A stretch of 38,704 nt of DNA from Pseudomonadota bacterium (GTDB lineage: Bacteria > Pseudomonadota > Gammaproteobacteria > Steroidobacterales > GCA-2729495). Of the stretch, positions 7,392 through 15,832 are shown one piece after another. The notes under the pieces are model-generated. The model ran no database searches. It was not told where the DNA came from and saw only the letters and a program-made list of their open reading frames with translations. Position 1 is the first letter of the stretch, and each line of letters begins with the position of its first letter. A program made the translations under genes and the position numbers. The stretch lies in the NCBI GenBank assembly GCA_963205295.1, contig CAUJIY010000172.1, positions 1 to 38,704 on the forward strand, in the 5' to 3' direction.

Positions 7392-8639
7392 ATGATCAGC
7401 CGTTCAACCCGATTCTGGTCCGTGTTCGCCAGTGCCGCCTCGCTCACGCTGCTCGCCGGCTGCTCCAAGCCCGCCGAGCCGCCGCAGCAGCCGGCCGCCG
7501 AAGCCACTGCGCAGCAGGCGCCTGATGCGGTGTCGCAGGCGAGCCCCGACACGGGACCGCCGCCGGAATGGGCCGGCAAGGAGCTGCCGGTGCGCAAGAT
7601 CCCGAACGTGCCGGAGAACGCCGAGGCCTACTACGCGCGTGACAACCTGCACGTCATCGCCCAGACCCAGGACGCCGCCTCGCAGGACCCGGGTGAAGGG
7701 CGCGCGGGTGGGGCTCTGACCTACACCTTCACCGACATGGGTGAGGAGATCACCCGCATCAACGACCACGGCCAGGATGCCTGCTCGTGGTTCTTCCCCG
7801 ACGACCAGCGCCTGGTGTGGACCTCCACGCGCGACCACATGGACATGCCGCTCGGCAACTGGTCCGACGACACCGATTATCCGCAGGGTGCCGAGCTCTA
7901 CATCTCCGACCTCAAGGGCGGGAACATCAAGCGCCTGACCAACAACCAGAACTACGAGGCCGAGGTCACGGTCAGCAACGACGGCCAGTGGGTCATCTTC
8001 GGCCGCCAGATCGACGGCAAGATGGACATCTGGAAGATGCGCGTCGACGGTACCGGTGAGCAGCAGCTCACCTTCACCGACGACTGGCAGGAGGGCGCGC
8101 CCTACCCGATGGCCGATGGCGAGCACATCATCTTCCGCGCCTGGAAGCGCAGCGACGTCGCCGCCAACAAGAAGCTGAAGGAAGAGACCGGTGAACGGCG
8201 CCAGACGCCGATGACCATTTTCACCATGAAGATGGACGGCAGCGACGTGCAGCCGCGCACCTTCACCAACGACATGAACTGGGCCCCGTACCCGGCACCC
8301 GACGGCCGGCACTTCTTCTATGTGCGTATCTACGAGAACAACAACTGGGAGGTCGTGATGAACGATCTCGCCGGCGGCGAACCCGTGCGCATCACCTGGA
8401 ACAAGACCTTCGATGGCTTCCCGGCGACCTCGTGGGACGGCAAGAAGCTGCTGTTCGGCCGCAGCACCGGCGAGAAGTTCATGTCGGGTATCTACACCCA
8501 CGTCATGGACATCTCCTCGCTCGGCGTGGGGCCGGAGAACTACAAGGGCAGCATCCCGGCGAAGGCCGAGCCGCCGGCGGGCTGGGTGCCGGACCCGGCA
8601 CTCGCGGCGTTCAACCAGCGTCCGGGCGCGAAGCCGTGA
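7392..8639 (+). CDS. Lipoprotein with a TolB-like beta-propeller
   Basis: A 415-residue lipoprotein: the signal sequence ends in the lipobox LLAGC with C24 as the lipidated residue, followed by a Pro/Ala/Gln linker to about residue 60. The remainder is a PD40/TolB-type propeller with recurrent blade motifs (DGQWVIFGRQIDGKMDIWKMRVDGTGEQQLTF in outline, PAPDGRHFFYVR, SWDGKKLLFGRS). Such propellers bind partner proteins or ligands in the periplasm; no catalytic site is evident. The ATG follows AGGGGAA. The next gene is a paralog overlapping this stop codon. The residue after the lipidated Cys is Ser, which favours the outer membrane. Confidence 0.85.
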   Translation: MISRSTRFWSVFASAASLTLLAGCSKPAEPPQQPAAEATAQQAPDAVSQASPDTGPPPEWAGKELPVRKIPNVPENAEAYYARDNLHVIAQTQDAASQDPGEGRAGGALTYTFTDMGEEITRINDHGQDACSWFFPDDQRLVWTSTRDHMDMPLGNWSDDTDYPQGAELYISDLKGGNIKRLTNNQNYEAEVTVSNDGQWVIFGRQIDGKMDIWKMRVDGTGEQQLTFTDDWQEGAPYPMADGEHIIFRAWKRSDVAANKKLKEETGERRQTPMTIFTMKMDGSDVQPRTFTNDMNWAPYPAPDGRHFFYVRIYENNNWEVVMNDLAGGEPVRITWNKTFDGFPATSWDGKKLLFGRSTGEKFMSGIYTHVMDISSLGVGPENYKGSIPAKAEPPAGWVPDPALAAFNQRPGAKP

Positions 8640-9715
8640 GCGCTGTCGTGAAGCGTGTGGCCCTCGGTGGCATGGCCGGCCTGCTCGTGGCCGGTCACGC
8701 CAGCGCCGCCCCGGAGTACGTGTCGGCGGCTCCCGGTGAGCTGCCGAGCTACATGGTGCCGATCGGCCCGGACGCGGCCGAGGCGTACTGGTCGCCCGAC
8801 TCGCGCTACCTGATCGCCCAGACCAAGGACCCGGATGCGGTACCGAGTTCGCGCGGCGGGCCGGGCAACCTCACCTGGATCTTCTCGGCGGATGGCCGCG
8901 AGATCTGGCGCGTCAACGACCGCGGGCAGGACGCCTGCTCGTTCTTCTTCCCGGATGGCCAGCGCGTGGTGTGGACCTCCACACGCGACAACCTCGACCT
9001 GCCGGTCGGCGACTGGTCGGATTCCGACAACTACCCGCAGGGCGGCGAGCTCTACGTCTCCGACCTGCACGGGCGCAACGCCCGGCGCATGACCGACAAC
9101 AAGTACTACGAGGCCGAAGTTTCGATCTCGCCCGACGGCCAGTGGATCACCTTCGGCCGCCAGATCGACGGCAATATGGATATCTGGGTGATCGCGGCCG
9201 ACGGCTCGCGCGAATGGCAGGTGACGAAGACCGCCGAGTGGCAGGAAGGCGCGCCATTCTTCATGCCCGACAGCGACCACATCATCTTCCGCGCCTGGCG
9301 CCGCGCGGACTACAAGAAGATCAAGCCGACGCCGATGACGATCTTCAGCATCCGCCGCGACGGTTCTGACTGGCGCCGCCATACCGACGACGAGGGCATG
9401 AACTGGCACCCGACACCGGCACCCGACGGCCGCCACTACGTCTACGTCAAGGCCCTGACGCCGACCAACTGGGAGATCTACCTCGGTGACCTCGCCGGCG
9501 GCGAGCACCGCCGCCTGACCTTCAACGAGAAGCTCGACATCCTCGCCCAGGTCTCGCCCGACGGGAAGAAGATGAACTGGGGCCGGGCGACCGGCGCCGG
9601 CTTCATGGGCAACATCCGCACCTTCGTGATGGATGTCACCTCGCTCGATGTCGGCCCGGAGCGGCGCGTCCCCTGGGATCCGCAGTGGGGCAAGGCGATG
9701 CCGGTAGCGCGGTAG
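8636..9715 (+). CDS. Periplasmic TolB-like beta-propeller, paralog of the preceding gene
   Basis: A 359-residue protein with a cleavable signal peptide (KRVALGGMAGLLVAGHASA) and a PD40/TolB propeller closely similar along its length to the upstream lipoprotein: both share RVNDRGQDACSFFFPD / RINDHGQDACSWFFPD, VVWTSTRDNLDLPVG and FGRQIDGNMDIW. The GTG at 8636 overlaps the previous TGA as GTGA, so translation is coupled; a second in-frame GTG lies at 8648. Unlike its partner it has no lipobox. The pair looks like a tandem duplication giving one membrane-anchored and one soluble propeller. The function is unknown. Confidence 0.82.
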   Translation: MSAVVKRVALGGMAGLLVAGHASAAPEYVSAAPGELPSYMVPIGPDAAEAYWSPDSRYLIAQTKDPDAVPSSRGGPGNLTWIFSADGREIWRVNDRGQDACSFFFPDGQRVVWTSTRDNLDLPVGDWSDSDNYPQGGELYVSDLHGRNARRMTDNKYYEAEVSISPDGQWITFGRQIDGNMDIWVIAADGSREWQVTKTAEWQEGAPFFMPDSDHIIFRAWRRADYKKIKPTPMTIFSIRRDGSDWRRHTDDEGMNWHPTPAPDGRHYVYVKALTPTNWEIYLGDLAGGEHRRLTFNEKLDILAQVSPDGKKMNWGRATGAGFMGNIRTFVMDVTSLDVGPERRVPWDPQWGKAMPVAR

Positions 9716-10111
9716 GGCCTGTTCACCCCAGCGCCATGCTTCGACGGCCAGCGTGGATCTGGTGATTTCCATGAGGACCCGTGCCCATGATCGCGGCGCG
9801 AATCGGCCCGGTTGGGCCGGGGTGGCGTCTCGGTAGACCTCTGCGGTGATCGTCACCGAAAGGCAGCTGTCATGGCCTTCCGGAGACCATACGGGAAGCG
9901 GTCGCCTTGTGCGTGAATGTGGTGTGAGACAGCGATCGTGCGGTTGCTCCTGGGCCAGATTATGACAAAAGGTAGCCCTTGGCCGCGCCAGGTGGCCGGC
10001 GATGCGCAAGACAGACGCCCTGGACCGGCGAGGCCGGATCTGGGATTCCCGGTTTCATGGGTGTAGCATCAAGATAAAGAAGAACTGGAGCCGAATTGGA
10101 GCCGTCGCACT
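9716..10111. other. 396-bp intergenic region without a recognised gene
   Basis: No open frame with codon use or a ribosome site like that of a gene was found on either strand. A small hairpin, CGGCCC at 9804-9809 and GGGCCG at 9814-9819 with a GGTT loop, lies about 90 bp after the propeller gene and might help end its transcript, but it has no T-run. AAGATAAAGAAGAA at about 10070-10084 is an AT-richer patch close to the next gene. No clear promoter can be assigned. Confidence 0.4.
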
Positions 10112-11152
10112 GTGCGATCCGCAGCAATCTCATCGGTCCTGCGTGGTGCCTGGAAGTCGCGACTCGCCGCGGCCGCGTTGATCGCCGTGCTCGGGGTGCC
10201 GGTGGCTCCGGCTGCAACATTGGGCAGCGCCACCGCCCGGGTGGGAACGTGCAGCTATTGCGGCCATCAGATCCTGATCCCGATCACCGAAACGCAGTTC
10301 GAGACGCCCGCTGCGAACCTGTCGCAGGAATTCGCTTTTCCGAACCAGCCGCCTTTCTACACGGGCCATGCGCGAGCGGTCGCCGGCATCGACATGCCCG
10401 CAGGCGCGCTCTACGGATCGGTCTCGACCTTCGTGCGTCAGTCGACGCCCGGACAATCGAATTCGCCGGGGGCTATCGTCCAGTTGGAGTTCGAGGATAC
10501 TTTCGAGGTGCTCTCGGACACTCTCCCGAACGGGACGCTCGTCGACGTGACGTTCGACCTCCTGGTCCGTTTCCGCGGATCGGCGGGAGCGGCGGGATTC
10601 GGTCCTTGCTGCGTCGTCTGGAACAACTATCAGTTCTCGATTAAGGGCGAGTCGACCACAGAACCCGCTTTCTTGCCGCACTTCCAGCCGGCGGGGTGGG
10701 CAGGCGTGCTGGCCGGCGGGATCGACGGAGAGCCCGTGGAGCTCGGCCTCGGATCCTACTCCGCGCAGGCGATCGTCGGCGACGGCTTCTACCTCCGCCT
10801 CGCGTTCGGGATCGATACGGGGGCAATCGCGACCGCCGAGTGGGACCGCGACGCAAAGCGCTACGTGCCAGGGCAATCCGAGACCCAGGGTACCGCGTCC
10901 CTGTTTCTCGGGACCACCGTGAACCCCGCGGCCATGAGCTTCACGGCGGCCGCAAGGGAGGCCGGTGCGGCCGCGTACCTGCGCTCGGTGGCAGCGGGGT
11001 TAGTGCTGCCGGGCGCCGAGGTCTTTGATCCGGAGAACCTCGACGCGCACCTGCTGCCGCTCGTGGCCGTGCCGCTACCCGGGACAGCTGCGTTTTTCAC
11101 GGTCGGCCTCGCCATCCTGGGCGCACGGGCCCGACGGAGGAGCGTCGCGTAA
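10112..11152 (+). CDS. PEP-CTERM-type (VPLPGT) sorted surface protein
   Basis: A 346-residue exported protein. Residues 1-35 form a signal peptide (basic n-region, LAAAALIAVLGVPVAPAA). The C-terminus has the three-part exosortase sorting signal: VPLPGT, a hydrophobic stretch (AAFFTVGLAILGA) and a basic end (RARRRSVA). Between them is a beta-rich region with few cysteines (a CSYC near the start and a CC pair mid-protein). Proteins of this type are cut by EpsH-family exosortases and usually linked to exopolysaccharide production. No exosortase or polysaccharide gene is in the window. The GTG start has GGAG 10 nt upstream. Codon use looks less strictly GC-biased than in its neighbours, which may hint at transfer. 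Confidence 0.8.
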   Translation: MRSAAISSVLRGAWKSRLAAAALIAVLGVPVAPAATLGSATARVGTCSYCGHQILIPITETQFETPAANLSQEFAFPNQPPFYTGHARAVAGIDMPAGALYGSVSTFVRQSTPGQSNSPGAIVQLEFEDTFEVLSDTLPNGTLVDVTFDLLVRFRGSAGAAGFGPCCVVWNNYQFSIKGESTTEPAFLPHFQPAGWAGVLAGGIDGEPVELGLGSYSAQAIVGDGFYLRLAFGIDTGAIATAEWDRDAKRYVPGQSETQGTASLFLGTTVNPAAMSFTAAAREAGAAAYLRSVAAGLVLPGAEVFDPENLDAHLLPLVAVPLPGTAAFFTVGLAILGARARRRSVA

Positions 11153-11300
11153 CACAAGGCCGTCCGCCGAATATAAAACGTTCTACGGCGTGGGGGTGGT
11201 AACCGGGTTTCGGCGGGTGGCAGCTTCGGCCGGCGAACGCATCACGCGCCTGTCCGGCAAGGGCGGAACCGTGCCTCTGGAGAAGTTAACGAGCAGTCGT

Positions 11301-11323
11301 ACGCCACCCGTTCCGGGCGGCGT
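11301..11323 (-). terminator. Hairpin at the 3' end of the mepK-like gene
   Basis: Left arm ACGCCACCCG (11301-11310), loop TTC, right arm CGGGCGGCGT (11314-11323). Read as minus-strand RNA the single mismatch becomes a G-U pair, giving a full 10-bp stem. It begins two bases after the stop codon of the minus-strand DUF882 gene. There is no clear U-run, so it may stabilise the transcript end more than terminate by itself. It also lies 149 bp after the plus-strand PEP-CTERM gene. Confidence 0.45.
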
Positions 11324-11325
11324 GG

Positions 11326-11862
11326 CTACCAGGTCCGCACGCGCCCGGTATCGAGGTGCACGAAGTCGTCGCTGGGGTAGTAGCCGACACCGCCCTGCGC
11401 GAGCATGACCGCGGCCTGGCGCAGGTGGCGCGTGCTGGTGTCGGTCAGGCGTACATCGATCGCCTGGCCGTCGAGATGCAGGCTGCGGCGTGCAACCCCC
11501 GTGGAGCGCTCGCGCAGCATGGCATTGGTGGCGGGTGAGCGAAATCCCGAAATGACTTCGTAGCGGCCGCTGCTGCCGGTGCGTGCCTGCACCGCAGCCA
11601 GGATGTCGAGCAGGCGCGGGTCGATCGGGTGCACGTCGCCGCTCCTGAAATCGCGCAGCAGGTAATCGATGCGCGCCAGCGCTTCCGGCAGGTACGCGCC
11701 GCGCTCGGCGTACACGATATCGAGCTTTTCGCTAGTATGCGTGTGATAGAAGCGCAGCTCGCGCCCGGGTGCGCGGGCCAGGGCCCGGAGCGGGGCGAAA
11801 GCGAGTGGTGCCAGCAGGCCCATCGTTGCGAGCAGACGGCGCCGGCTGCGGATTTCCTCCAC
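11326..11862 (-). CDS. mepK: DUF882/YcbK family murein endopeptidase (MepK-like)
   Basis: A 178-residue exported peptidase of the M15/DUF882 (YcbK) family. Residues 5-31 form a Tat-like signal (RSRRRLLATMGLLAPLAFAPLRALA). Zinc ligands typical of the family are H129 and D136 (SLHLDGQAIDVRL) and H169 (FVHLDTGRVRTW); GFRSPATNAMLR is the conserved substrate-side segment. In E. coli, MepK cleaves peptidoglycan cross-links, including 3-3 links. The GTG start at 11862 has GGAGG five bases upstream. It is divergent from the L,D-transpeptidase gene that forms 3-3 links, as in the enteric ycbB-ycbK neighbourhood. Confidence 0.88.
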   Translation of the reverse strand: MEEIRSRRRLLATMGLLAPLAFAPLRALARAPGRELRFYHTHTSEKLDIVYAERGAYLPEALARIDYLLRDFRSGDVHPIDPRLLDILAAVQARTGSSGRYEVISGFRSPATNAMLRERSTGVARRSLHLDGQAIDVRLTDTSTRHLRQAAVMLAQGGVGYYPSDDFVHLDTGRVRTW

Positions 11863-11904
11863 GCGAACCTCCCGGGAGCTTGCTCTCTTGGTCGGAGCCT
11901 ATAT

Positions 11905-13641
11905 TTGACAGAAGGCAGGATTCTCCCAGAGCCCATCGGCCCGGGCAATGACCGGCTGCACAAATTTTCACCAGATACCCGGGGGCGCCTGTGCCGCTGG
12001 GTGGGTGTCGTCGTGCTGGCCGCGCTGGCTGTCCCGGCAGCGGCCATGGATGAGGCTGCCGGCATCATCCGCGACCGGCTGGCCACCCTGCGCGACACGG
12101 GCCGGCTCGAGATCGAGGGGGTCATCCTCGGCCGCGAGGACATCCTGACGGAGTTCTATGCCCGGCGCGCCTGGGCTCCCGCCTGGACCGATCCGGCCCG
12201 GATCGCCGAGCTGACGGGGCTGCTCGCCGGGGCCGGCGACCACGGCCTGGAGCCGGAGGACTTCTTCCTGTCCCGCATCACGGCGGATGGCGCGGCTGCG
12301 GCCGATCCGGGGCGGACGGCGGACCGCGACCTGCTGCTCACCGAGGCGCTGATCCGCTACGGCTACCAGCGCCGCTTCGGCAAAGTCGACCCCACGGAAC
12401 TGGAGCCGGCCTGGAATTTCCGTCGCGGGTTCGCCGACGACGAGGACCCGGTGATGCTGCTGGCCGCCGCCATTGAAGCGCCGTCGCTCGCGGCACGGCT
12501 CGCCGAGGAGATTCCCGGCGGGCCCTGGTACCGGCAGCTGCAGCAGGCCCTGGTGCGCTACCGGGCGATTGCCGCGGCCGGCGGCTGGCCGCAGATCGGG
12601 CCTGGGCCCGTGCTGCGGGTCGGCGACCGCGATGCGCGGGTCGCGCAGCTGCGCGAGCGGCTGCGCCTGGAGGGCGATGCCGCCGCCGGCGGACCGGCCG
12701 CCGAGGCGGATCTGTTCGACGAGCCGCTGGCGCCAGCCGTGCGCGGTTTCCAGGCCCGCCATGCGCTCGCCGCCGACGCGGAGGTGGGCCCGGCGACGCT
12801 ACGCGAACTGAATGTGCCGGTCAGCGGGCGCATCGACCAGTTGCGCCTGTCGCTCGAGCGGGTGCGCTGGGTCGCCGGTGACGCGCCGGCGACCTACGTG
12901 GTGGTGAACGTGGCGGGTTTCCGGGTCGGCTACGTGCGCGAGCACCGCCTGGCGTGGCAGAGCCGCGTGGTGGTGGGCCGTGCAGCGCGCCAGACACCGA
13001 TCTTCCGCGGCCTCATGACGTATATCGAACTGAATCCGACCTGGACCGTGCCGCCGACGATCCTGCGCGAGGACATCCTGCCGAAGCTGCGGCACGATCC
13101 GGACTACCTGCGCCGCGAGCGGATCACCGTGCTCGATCGGGCCGGTCGCGCGGTCGATCCGGCGTCGGTGGACTGGTCGGCTTACCGGCGCGGCGTGCCC
13201 TACACCCTGCGCCAGGAGCCGGGCCCGGCGAATGCGCTCGGCCGCATCAAGCTCATGTTTCCCAACCCGCACGCCGTCTACCTGCACGATACCCCGGCCC
13301 GCGGGTTGTTCGACCGGCCCGAGCGCACCTTCAGCTCCGGTTGCATCCGCGTCGAGGACCCGTTGGCCCTCGCCGAGCGGGTGCTCGACGACCCGCGCTG
13401 GGACCGGGCTGCGCTTGAGGCGGCTATCGCTACCGGCACCACGCGCCGGGTCAGCCTGCCGGTACCGGTACCGGTCCTGCTGGTCTACCTGACGGGCACC
13501 GCCGAGGCGGATGGCACCGTGCGCTTCTTCCGCGACGTGTACGGCCGCGACCCATCGCTGCTGGCCGCCCTCGATGGACCCGTGCGGCTGGTCCTGCCCG
13601 CGCGTGCGGCGGCCGCGAAACCGGGACCCCGTTCTTTGTGA
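11905..13641 (+). CDS. ldtD: L,D-transpeptidase, YcbB/LdtD type
   Basis: A protein of about 578 residues (E. coli LdtD has 615). In order: an N-terminal hydrophobic segment (about 36-53, VGVVVLAALAVPAAA), a YcbB-type scaffold domain (FYARRAWAPAWTDP, GLEPEDFFL, YGYQRRFGKVDP), a peptidoglycan-binding domain (about 233-300, LRVGDRDARVAQLRERL ... AVRGFQARHAL), and the YkuD catalytic domain with FSSGCIRVEDP, catalytic Cys about 480. It makes 3-3 cross-links in the periplasm. The start is uncertain. TTG 11905 is the best in-frame choice, with GGAG at 11894-11897. The frame stays open back to 11629 but there overlaps the divergent gene. A TATATT at 11900-11905 could instead mark a promoter and a later start. 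Confidence 0.88.
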   Translation: MTEGRILPEPIGPGNDRLHKFSPDTRGRLCRWVGVVVLAALAVPAAAMDEAAGIIRDRLATLRDTGRLEIEGVILGREDILTEFYARRAWAPAWTDPARIAELTGLLAGAGDHGLEPEDFFLSRITADGAAAADPGRTADRDLLLTEALIRYGYQRRFGKVDPTELEPAWNFRRGFADDEDPVMLLAAAIEAPSLAARLAEEIPGGPWYRQLQQALVRYRAIAAAGGWPQIGPGPVLRVGDRDARVAQLRERLRLEGDAAAGGPAAEADLFDEPLAPAVRGFQARHALAADAEVGPATLRELNVPVSGRIDQLRLSLERVRWVAGDAPATYVVVNVAGFRVGYVREHRLAWQSRVVVGRAARQTPIFRGLMTYIELNPTWTVPPTILREDILPKLRHDPDYLRRERITVLDRAGRAVDPASVDWSAYRRGVPYTLRQEPGPANALGRIKLMFPNPHAVYLHDTPARGLFDRPERTFSSGCIRVEDPLALAERVLDDPRWDRAALEAAIATGTTRRVSLPVPVPVLLVYLTGTAEADGTVRFFRDVYGRDPSLLAALDGPVRLVLPARAAAAKPGPRSL

Positions 13642-13732
13642 TCCACCGGCCGGGCCGGCACAATACGCGGACCCGGGACTGCCGGGGCGCCCTGGCGTCC
13701 CGCGCCGGGCCGGGCCACAGGGAGAACCGGTG

Positions 13733-14164
13733 ATGGTGAGCAGGACGATTCGGATCATGAGCTGGCTGGCGGTGGGCATGCTCGCCGGCTGCGGCATCTT
13801 CGACAAGGCGCCGGGCACCTCGGTGGTGCAGTTCTACAACCACAGCGGGCGCACCATCCTCGTCGAGGACAACGAGCTGCGGCAGGACCGGGAGGGGACA
13901 TTCAAGTACCCGACCGACAGCGGCCGCCCGCTGATCGTGTTCTGGGACGGCTGCGTGCACACCTACATCGCCCCGAACCGCAAACCGGGCGAGTTCCGCG
14001 GCATCGACTGGATGCTGCGTGGCGCCTACCGGGCACAGCTCGAGTCCGACGGGAAGCTGTACCTCGTCCCGCCCGATGCGGAACTGCCGGCCGACCCGGC
14101 CGCCATCACCCAGCCCGATGGTTTCCCGCTGCAGCCGCGCGAAGGCTCCTCCTGCGTCCGCTGA
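13733..14164 (+). CDS. Small lipoprotein of unknown function
   Basis: A 143-residue lipoprotein: MVSRTIRIMSWLAVGMLAGC ends in a good lipobox with C20. The mature part is beta-rich (VVQFYNHSGRTILVEDNELRQ, RPLIVFWDGCVHTYIAP, YRAQLESDGKLYLVPP) and resembles small periplasmic beta-sandwiches; I recognise no family. The ATG at 13733 has GGAGAA at 13721-13726. The lipobox Cys is followed by Gly, so outer-membrane sorting is likely. It sits between the L,D-transpeptidase and another lipoprotein gene, which weakly suggests an envelope role. Confidence 0.7.
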   Translation: MVSRTIRIMSWLAVGMLAGCGIFDKAPGTSVVQFYNHSGRTILVEDNELRQDREGTFKYPTDSGRPLIVFWDGCVHTYIAPNRKPGEFRGIDWMLRGAYRAQLESDGKLYLVPPDAELPADPAAITQPDGFPLQPREGSSCVR

Positions 14165-14190
14165 GCCGGCGCACGCCCTGACACTGCCGT

Positions 14191-14196
14191 TATAAT
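14191..14196 (+). promoter_or_regulatory. Consensus -10 box upstream of the DUF4397 gene
   Basis: A perfect TATAAT, 133 bp before the DUF4397 lipoprotein start. There is no good -35 box at 16-18 bp (the sequence there is GGCGCA). Transcription from here would include the hairpin at 14213-14234 at the very 5' end of the message. Confidence 0.45.
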
Positions 14197-14212
14197 GCCG
14201 GCCCGCCCCCCG

Positions 14213-14234
14213 GGCACGGCTGCGGCGCCGTGCC
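14213..14234 (+). other. Perfect 8-bp hairpin in the putative leader of the DUF4397 gene
   Basis: GGCACGGC (14213-14220), loop TGCGGC, GCCGTGCC (14227-14234). It lies about 17 bp after the TATAAT box, so it would sit at the extreme 5' end of the transcript, or act as a 3' hairpin for the upstream lipoprotein gene. There is no T-run. Confidence 0.4.
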
Positions 14235-14329
14235 TGAACCAGGAACAACGGGCCCCGCCGTCGCGCGGGCGCCTGCACCGGGCGTGACCGCCGCACGCAC
14301 CGGCCGCACGGGGCCACCTGGAGAACGCG

Positions 14330-15817
14330 ATGAAGCGAGTGGGTCTGCTTGTGCTCCTGGCGCTTGGCGCTGGCGGCTGCGTCAGCGGCGACAGTGCCTC
14401 GAGTGGTGCCGTGCGCGTGCTGAACGCCGTGCCCGATGCACCCCGCATGTCGATGTATGTCGACAATCGCCTGAAGGCGGCCAACATCGACTACCGCAAC
14501 GGCTCGGCCTGGTTCGCCTTCGCCGCGGGCGGCCACGCCATCCGCATCGTCGAGCTGTTGCCCCCCGATGCCGACGCCGACCCCGATGAGAGCGCGATCT
14601 TCGATGCATCGCTGAATTTCGCGGTCAACGACGAGATCACGCTGGTTGCGGTCGGCTCGGCCGCCGCGCAGACGGAGGAGATCCTGCAGATCCCGACCCG
14701 TACCCGCGGGGTGCCGACCGGCAAGACGCGGCTGCAGGTCGTGCATACCGCGGCCGCCGTGCCCGCCGTGGACGTCTACGTCATCGCCCCGGATGCACTG
14801 GTGTCGGCCAGTACCCCGTTCGCGACAGGTGTGGCGTACAAGGCCTGGACGCCGCAGGCCGAGGTTACCGGTGGCAATGCCCGTATCGTCGTGACGGTCG
14901 CCGGTAATCCCACCGCAGTGCTGCTCGACTCCGATCAGATGTACCTCACGCTGGAGGGCACGCTGCTCATCGCCGTGGTGACCAATCCCGGGCTGGACGC
15001 TGCCGAGCGGCCGGTCCAACTGGCGGTGCTGACCGGGACCGGCGTTGGCGCTGTACTCGACACCGGCACCCGCAGCAGCCTGCGCCTCGTCAACGCGTCG
15101 CCGGGCGCGTATACGCTGGATGCCTTCGTGAACCAGACGAGCGTCGACGACAGCGCACGCCAGGCCTGCGATCCGCCGACACCCGGCGGCACTACGCTGG
15201 TGGTGCGCTGTGCGCTCGCCTACCAGGCCATCGGGCCGTTCGATGTGCTCGAGCCAGCCAACTACGAGATCAAGCTGCAGAAGAGCGATGCGGCGGGTGT
15301 CACCGCACGCAGCTTCCCCGTGGGACTCGCGGCCGGGCTCGAGCTGACGGCGCTCGCCATGGGGCTGGTGAGCGACACGGCGACGACGACCGAGGTGACG
15401 CTGCAGTCGTACGCGAGTACGCGGCGCGTGGCGACGGCCGGTCAGCTGCGCCTGATCGACGTGTCGCTCGCCGGCGATGCCGCGGTCGCGGGCGACCCGA
15501 CCACGGACCGCCTGGAGTACTACATCACGCCCGCCTGCGCTGCGCTCGACGCCGAGGACCCGGACTTCACCGGCGTGCGCCGGGGCTCGGACACGGGCTA
15601 CCTGTTCTACGAGGCCGGCAATTACCAGGTGACGCTCGCGAAGGCAGACACCGCCACGCCGGATGCCGTCCCGACGGTGTTGCTGACGAAACGCGTGACG
15701 CTGGCCGCGAGCGGCATCTACACGCTGGCGATCACCGACAGCGTCGGTGGCGTACAGCCGCTGCAGTTCCTGTCGCTCGACGACGACCCGGCGCTGGCCG
15801 ACTGTCCGGCGCCGTAA
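14330..15817 (+). CDS. DUF4397-domain lipoprotein
   Basis: A 495-residue lipoprotein (MKRVGLLVLLALGAGGC, lipidated C17) built from repeated beta-sandwich units of the DUF4397 type. Unit starts are recognisable as VRVLNAVPDAPRMSMYVDN (about residue 28), LQVVHTAAAVPAVDVYV (about 137), LRLVNASPGAYTLDAFV (about 250) and LRLIDVSLAGDAAV (about 372). DUF4397 proteins are surface or periplasmic and lack a known biochemical role. The ATG has GGAGAA upstream. The gene ends 16 bp before the REP-like array. I see no catalytic motif. Confidence 0.85.
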   Translation: MKRVGLLVLLALGAGGCVSGDSASSGAVRVLNAVPDAPRMSMYVDNRLKAANIDYRNGSAWFAFAAGGHAIRIVELLPPDADADPDESAIFDASLNFAVNDEITLVAVGSAAAQTEEILQIPTRTRGVPTGKTRLQVVHTAAAVPAVDVYVIAPDALVSASTPFATGVAYKAWTPQAEVTGGNARIVVTVAGNPTAVLLDSDQMYLTLEGTLLIAVVTNPGLDAAERPVQLAVLTGTGVGAVLDTGTRSSLRLVNASPGAYTLDAFVNQTSVDDSARQACDPPTPGGTTLVVRCALAYQAIGPFDVLEPANYEIKLQKSDAAGVTARSFPVGLAAGLELTALAMGLVSDTATTTEVTLQSYASTRRVATAGQLRLIDVSLAGDAAVAGDPTTDRLEYYITPACAALDAEDPDFTGVRRGSDTGYLFYEAGNYQVTLAKADTATPDAVPTVLLTKRVTLAASGIYTLAITDSVGGVQPLQFLSLDDDPALADCPAP

Positions 15818-15832
15818 CGCGCCACCGAAGCT

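Noticed and set aside
9995-10015. Sigma54 promoter (GG-N10-GC) for the PEP-CTERM gene, as known for some PEP-CTERM genes
   Set aside because: TGGCCGGCGATGCGCA matches only loosely; in GC-rich DNA such matches are expected by chance.
11153-11300. Possible riboswitch or small RNA in the gap after the PEP-CTERM gene
   Set aside because: Some stem-forming GC tracts are present, but no conserved riboswitch core could be recognised and no metabolite gene follows on the plus strand.
11905-11910. TTGACA as a -35 box for the L,D-transpeptidase gene
   Set aside because: The sequence 16-18 bp downstream (AGAGCC region) does not resemble a -10 box; the TTG fits better as a start codon.
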